A stretch of DNA of 64,000 nucleotides, from the NCBI RefSeq assembly GCF_900129745.1, contig NZ_FQWS01000001.1, positions 744,001 through 808,000 on the forward strand, given 5' to 3'. The stretch comes from Winogradskyella jejuensis. GTDB taxonomy: Bacteria; Bacteroidota; Bacteroidia; Flavobacteriales; Flavobacteriaceae. Shown piece after piece: positions 60,901-64,000 of the stretch (positions are counted from its first letter, which is position 1; each line of letters begins with the position of its first letter). A program made the position numbers and the translations under genes. The notes below the pieces were generated by a model. It worked only from the letters and a program-made list of their open reading frames with translations. It searched no databases and was not told the origin of the DNA.

Positions 60901-61209
60901 AGATTCACCTAATGCTAAAAACACATTTTTGTCTGCATAATCTTTAAATCCAACATAAGTAATTGTAATTGTGTATGGTCCACCTGTTCTCATGTTTGAG
61001 ATACGGTAGTAACCATCAAAATCGGTAGCGACACCATACTTAGTTCCGGATGGTGTGTGAACAGCTAAAACGGTAGCTCCTGGTAACGGATCTCCATTAA
61101 CATCTGTAACTTGTCCATTGATTGAAGATGTTGTAACACCTTGAGCAAAGGACATTGTTGCAAATAACATTGCAACGGTCATTACTAAAAATTGTGTAAT
61201 TTTTTTCAT
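57961..61209 (-). CDS. TonB-dependent outer-membrane receptor with carboxypeptidase-regulatory-like N-terminus
   Basis: A 1082-residue outer-membrane receptor. It has a signal peptide (FLVMTVAMLFATMSFAQ), a carboxypeptidase D regulatory-like domain (SINGQVTDVNGDPLPGATVL), a plug domain (NRYNTIFIDGAVNNDVFGLA, GSINAITKSGTNTWTGSAYT), and a beta-barrel ending with a terminal aromatic strand (WQMQVGLRYSF). Such proteins import large or scarce substrates using TonB energy. The substrate cannot be read from sequence, and no SusD partner is encoded beside it, so a SusCD glycan system is unlikely. I chose the ATG at 61209, which begins the signal peptide. It stands alone between gldD and pgi. Confidence 0.93.
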   Translation of the reverse strand: MKKITQFLVMTVAMLFATMSFAQGVTTSSINGQVTDVNGDPLPGATVLAVHTPSGTKYGVATDFDGYYRISNMRTGGPYTITITYVGFKDYADKNVFLALGESKRISTKLSEDASVLDEVVIVAGNDGVFGSGKTGADTKVSRRQVNTLPSVSRNIADFARLTPQAKVTGDATISIAGQNNRYNTIFIDGAVNNDVFGLAGSGTNGGQTGVSPISLDAIETFQINVAPFDVKQSGFAGGSINAITKSGTNTWTGSAYTFLRNQDLAGKTPVDLAGTGGRQKLDDFSANIYGTRIGGPIIKDKLFLFVNYEREERETPQPFDISTYRGSTTAADITNLVNYLDTNFGYNPGSFDSNTSSLTSDKLIARLDWNINDNHNLTFKHSYVKAVNLDAPGSNQGSISFSNRAENFESITNSTSLELSSKFGNNLANNLVIGYTSVNDDRGIQGNPFPSVQIFDTAGTSIFFGSEPFSTANLLEQRILTLTNNFEIYSGRHRITIGTNNEFSNMKNVFFRQNFGDYRYNNLDDFLNNAAPNRFRYGYSLQGGLADNSLGAPEFDFFQTAFYVQDEVNFNDNLTITAGLRFDVPFWQDGAVNEDFNTRTVALLEANGKDLQDARVGQGINANVHISPRVGFNWDVSGEKKTQIRGGLGIFTSRVPLVWPGATYGNNGVTTGFAEIRGTGNTPLFNPDPSNQLTDISTGQPIPGIAQPGTGEVGGQIDLFAKDFMLPQVFKTNIAIDQKLPWGITFSADFIWNDNITAVQYENLNLPNTPLFNTTGAGSRPHWGNQSIDNTYTAIYLASNTGAGSSYNIAGTLSKNFIADRLDIRTSATYSYGEADGIFDGTSSQNSSQWRRLETVNGSNRPDLSISDFSPGHRVIANSTIEFKWSETIKTRIGLFYEGAEGSPFSYVYNDGGDLLDDTFGAESALIYVPANQAEAQLVDSGSLTASEQWALLDAYIEGNDYLRTRRGQFAERNADRSDWSHIIDLKFAQEFGVKFGDKIHRLELTADIFNFTNLLNKEWGVRSFTNFNQVQLLNFEDFAADGTTPTFTYNPSVEGTENIVDDSGLNSSRWQMQVGLRYSF

Positions 61210-61240
61210 TTTAATAAAGTTGAGTTTGTTTTTAACGGCG

Positions 61241-61248
61241 CAAAAATA
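61241..61248 (-). promoter_or_regulatory. Candidate -7 promoter box (TATTTTTG) for the TonB-dependent receptor
   Basis: The minus strand reads TATTTTTG, matching TAnnTTTG, 31 bases before the ATG at 61209. No TTG lies at -33 and no operator-like repeat is seen in the 159-base gap. Confidence 0.4.
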
Positions 61249-61368
61249 CGACATAAAACACTTGAAATATTAACTAAACGTTAAGATTTTTTTAACATCA
61301 ATGTTAATAACATTTTTCTGAAATTTTTGAATTTCTGTCAACTAAAAATCACTTGTTCTGCAACGTAT

Positions 61369-63012
61369 TTAATCTTCTTTATAAAAATTTATTAATCTCT
61401 CAGTCGAGGAATCGTGTGAGCTAGCAGTTTTATTTAATTTTAACTCTTCTAAAATGGTCTTCGCCAGCTTTTTCCCAAGTTCAACACCAAATTGATCGTA
61501 GCTAAATATGTTCCAAACCACACCTTGTACAAATATTTTGTGTTCATACATGGCAATGAGTTTACCTAAACTTTCTGGTGTTAATTTTTGAATTAAAATT
61601 GAAGTTGTCGGCTTGTTACCTTCAAATATTTTGAAAGGCAAGAGCATATCTTTTTCTTCTGAAGATAAATTAGCTGACGATAACTCTTCTAAAACTTCAT
61701 CTTTAGTTTTACCATTCATCAAAGCTTCGGTTTGGGCAAAATAATTAGACATCAATTTGTCATGATGGTCTTTATTACCGTGTAGCGATTTTACAAAACC
61801 TATGAAGTCCGTAGGGATTAGCTTTGTTCCTTGGTGAATTAATTGAAAGAACGCATGTTGAGAATTTGTTCCTGGCTCACCCCAAATTAATGTGCCCGTT
61901 TGGTAATTAACGTGGTTTCCATCTCTATCAACACTCTTACCGTTACTTTCCATAATACCCTGTTGCAAATAGGTTGCAAATTGGTTGAGGTATTGTGTGT
62001 ACGGAATTATAGCTTCGCTTTCAGCATTAAAAAAGTTATTGTACCAAATCGTTAAAAGAGCAGCAATTACAGGAATATTCTTATTAAAATCTGCCGTTCT
62101 AAAATGTTCATCCATTTTATGAGCACCAGACAAGAGACTTTCGAAATTATCATAGCCTAACGCTAAACTAATTGATAAACCTACAGCACTCCAAAGCGAA
62201 AAACGACCACCTACCCAATCTTTCATTGGGAAAATATTAGCTTCATCAATTCCAAAATCTTTTACCACGCTCACATTGGTAGATACAGCAACAAAGTGAT
62301 TGGCTACCGCTTCGCTAGGCATGCTTTGTAAAAACCAATCTCTAATAGAATTAGCATTAGACAATGTTTCTTGCGTAGTAAAGGTCTTTGATACAATTAC
62401 AAAAAGTGTCGTCTCTGGGTTAAGATGCTTTACAATTTCCTGATAATGATCGCCGTCTACATTACTTACAAAATGCGTGTGGAGATGATTTTTATAAAAC
62501 TGAAGTGAATCTACAACCATCGCTGGACCTAAATCTGAACCCCCAATTCCAATGTTTACTACATCTGTAATTGGTTTTCCTGTAAATCCTTTGTGGCTGC
62601 CACTAGTTACTGCATTGGTAAAGTCTTTTATCTTGTTCTTAACGTCATAGACACCAGGAATTACATTTTCGCCATTTACAAAAACCTCAGCAGACTTTGG
62701 CGCTCTTAATGCGGTGTGAAGCACTGCTCTACCTTCGGTTTGATTAATAATATCGCCTTCAAAATATTTTGAAATAGCATCTTTAAGATTCACTTCATTT
62801 GCTAATTCTACCAACAGAGACAATGTTTTTGATGTCATCCTATTTTTTGAAAAATCAGCATAAAAGTCATCCCAAATAATAGTTAATTCTTCGGCTCGTT
62901 TTGGATTTGATTTAAACAACTCCTTAAGATGAATATCTTTTATTTCTGAAAAATGAGACAAGAGTTTAGACCACGTCTTTGTAGTCATTAGATTAGTTGA
63001 TTTTAATGCCAT
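61369..63012 (-). CDS. pgi: Glucose-6-phosphate isomerase
   Basis: This cytoplasmic enzyme interconverts glucose-6-phosphate and fructose-6-phosphate. The 547 residues have the usual length and motifs: NIGIGGSDLGPAMVVDSLQF and IVSKTFTTQETLSNANSIRD for phosphate binding, DWVGGRFSLWSAVGLSISLA (family signature), GTNSQHAFFQLIHQGTKLIP (second signature, with the catalytic His and Lys region), and VWNIFSYDQFGVELGKKLA near the C-terminus. It is two bases away from the upstream M23 peptidase gene (stop to start), so the two are co-transcribed. No terminator hairpin was seen after its stop. Confidence 0.97.
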   Translation of the reverse strand: MALKSTNLMTTKTWSKLLSHFSEIKDIHLKELFKSNPKRAEELTIIWDDFYADFSKNRMTSKTLSLLVELANEVNLKDAISKYFEGDIINQTEGRAVLHTALRAPKSAEVFVNGENVIPGVYDVKNKIKDFTNAVTSGSHKGFTGKPITDVVNIGIGGSDLGPAMVVDSLQFYKNHLHTHFVSNVDGDHYQEIVKHLNPETTLFVIVSKTFTTQETLSNANSIRDWFLQSMPSEAVANHFVAVSTNVSVVKDFGIDEANIFPMKDWVGGRFSLWSAVGLSISLALGYDNFESLLSGAHKMDEHFRTADFNKNIPVIAALLTIWYNNFFNAESEAIIPYTQYLNQFATYLQQGIMESNGKSVDRDGNHVNYQTGTLIWGEPGTNSQHAFFQLIHQGTKLIPTDFIGFVKSLHGNKDHHDKLMSNYFAQTEALMNGKTKDEVLEELSSANLSSEEKDMLLPFKIFEGNKPTTSILIQKLTPESLGKLIAMYEHKIFVQGVVWNIFSYDQFGVELGKKLAKTILEELKLNKTASSHDSSTERLINFYKED

Positions 63013-63014
63013 AT

Positions 63015-64000
63015 TTATTGAATCTCTGAGAGGGTTTCCTCTGTTTCTGGCTGAAGTGAATCTTCAACCAAAATAATGTTATCTAGTTGTTGCTTTATTG
63101 GTGCGATATAGTCTAAAAACTTAACCTTTAAACTGTCTGAAATTGGTTTGGCCTCAGGTAGTTTTTCTTTAAAAGGATCGACTTGTTTTCCGTTTTTCCA
63201 AAAACGATAGCAAACATGGTTCCCAGCGGAACTTCCTGTATTACCAACATAGCCAATAACGTCACCCTGCTTTACAAATTCGCCCACTTTAGCTTTTCGG
63301 CGAGACATATGTAAATACTGTGTTTCGTAAGTGGAATTATGTCTAATTTTCACATATTTACCATTTCCTCTAGTGTAAGACGATTTAGTAACTGTACCGC
63401 TCGCTGTGGCTAAAATTGGTGTTCCGTTTGGTGCAGCAAAATCTGTCCCGCGATGCGCTTTTACACGATACCCGTAATGGGCAATTCGTCTTCTTAAATT
63501 ATAACGCGATGATACGCGTCCAAATCGTAGTGGTGATTTTAAAAAGGCACGTCTTAGGTTTTTTGCATCTTCGTTAAAATAATCTATGATGCCTTTTACG
63601 CTATCCGTCTCGAACTCAAAGGCGTAAAAGGGTTTTTTATTATGTTCAAAATAAGCAGCTTTTACATCATGAACACCTGCATAGGTGCTATCGTCTATAT
63701 ATTTGTCTGTATATATAACTTTAAACCGATCTCCTGGTTGTAAGCGGTTAAAATCTATCGTCCACGCGTAGATTTCGTTTGCCATTTTATTGGCTAAACG
63801 CTGACTAAGTCCTTTTTTATCTAACACTACGGAAATACCACTTCCTGGTGTTATTACACCAGACGCTTCCTTTTCGACATATTTTATTGGTTTTCTGCCC
63901 ATGTAGGTCTGTATAGAATCTTGAAAATCTATAACAACGTACTCTTCTTTATTGGGCTGGTAAATAAAGCTTTTTGGCGTTTCTAAGCTGTCTTTTGAGC
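63015..64000 (-). CDS. M23-family (LytM) peptidase, N-terminus cut by window edge
   Basis: The frame is open to the right edge, 32 codons beyond the first ATG at 63902, so the N-terminus lies outside the window. M23 peptidases cut peptide cross-links in peptidoglycan. The visible part has an N-terminal extension with an OpgG/LysM-like RLQPGDRFKVIYTD motif. The LytM domain follows: HRGTDFAAPNGTPILATASG (zinc His and Asp), GKYVKIRHNSTYETQYLHMS, and GNHVCYRFWKNGKQVDP. In the last motif the usual HxH is HVC, so the second zinc-ligand histidine is a cysteine. A charged tail follows (LQPETEETLSEIQ). It ends two bases before the pgi start. Confidence 0.9.
   Translation of the reverse strand, partial: SKDSLETPKSFIYQPNKEEYVVIDFQDSIQTYMGRKPIKYVEKEASGVITPGSGISVVLDKKGLSQRLANKMANEIYAWTIDFNRLQPGDRFKVIYTDKYIDDSTYAGVHDVKAAYFEHNKKPFYAFEFETDSVKGIIDYFNEDAKNLRRAFLKSPLRFGRVSSRYNLRRRIAHYGYRVKAHRGTDFAAPNGTPILATASGTVTKSSYTRGNGKYVKIRHNSTYETQYLHMSRRKAKVGEFVKQGDVIGYVGNTGSSAGNHVCYRFWKNGKQVDPFKEKLPEAKPISDSLKVKFLDYIAPIKQQLDNIILVEDSLQPETEETLSEIQ

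Noticed and set aside
57961-61209. SusC-type glycan uptake system at the large TonB-dependent receptor
   Set aside because: No SusD gene is adjacent, and the gene stands alone between gldD and pgi; only the general receptor call is supported.

Overview
This 64 kb window is a stretch of chromosome from a member of the Flavobacteriaceae (Bacteroidota). The basis is the low G+C content, genes preceded by TAnnTTTG promoter boxes rather than by Shine-Dalgarno sites, the gliding/type IX secretion genes (sprA, gldE, gldD and one T9SS cargo with a C-terminal sorting domain), the fused alternative complex III-cytochrome oxidase operon, and the family's usual mutY-ssb-gldE-gldD order. A marine genus close to Winogradskyella or its relatives would fit, but the genus cannot be fixed from the sequence alone. 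I see no prophage, integrase, transposase, rRNA or CRISPR array.

Layout. 1-7.5 kb (minus): sprA (running off the left edge), ruvA, the malic enzyme maeB, queG and ruvB. 7.7-19.3 kb (minus): a respiratory operon actABCDEF-coxB-ctaD, encoding a quinol:cytochrome c oxidoreductase followed by two subunits of the oxidase it feeds. 19.5-24.4 kb: a small SPOR protein (plus), then rimP-nusA-infB (minus) behind a leader that carries a terminator-like hairpin. A tRNA-Gln lies just upstream with its own promoter and terminator. 24.8-31.2 kb: a DUF2723/GT117 membrane protein and a polysaccharide deacetylase (plus), then a lipoprotein, a thioredoxin-fold protein without cysteines and a metallophosphoesterase (minus).

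31.3-42.5 kb is a carbohydrate block that reads as an N-glycan degradation locus: GH20 hexosaminidase, CutC-like protein and GH2 beta-mannosidase on the minus strand, and GH92 alpha-mannosidase, a sugar MFS transporter and a glycosylasparaginase on the plus strand. Together they could strip mannose and GlcNAc, cleave Man-beta-GlcNAc and release GlcNAc from asparagine.

42.8-50.0 kb is the least understood part. A TPR/HisKA_2 sensor kinase and a LytTR response regulator are followed in the same direction by six genes that are mostly small, exported and unrecognised. One of the six is a lamin-tail-domain T9SS cargo. 50.1-64 kb: aldehyde dehydrogenase, a small secreted basic protein, RNase G/E, a 29-residue basic protein (probable small ribosomal protein), HU, mutY, ssb, gldE, gldD, a large TonB-dependent receptor, pgi and an M23 peptidase cut by the right edge.

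Intergenic DNA is short. Gaps over about 150 bases were inspected and hold the promoters, hairpins and repeats listed. The only gap above 300 bases is the rimP/tRNA-Gln region (24403-24836).
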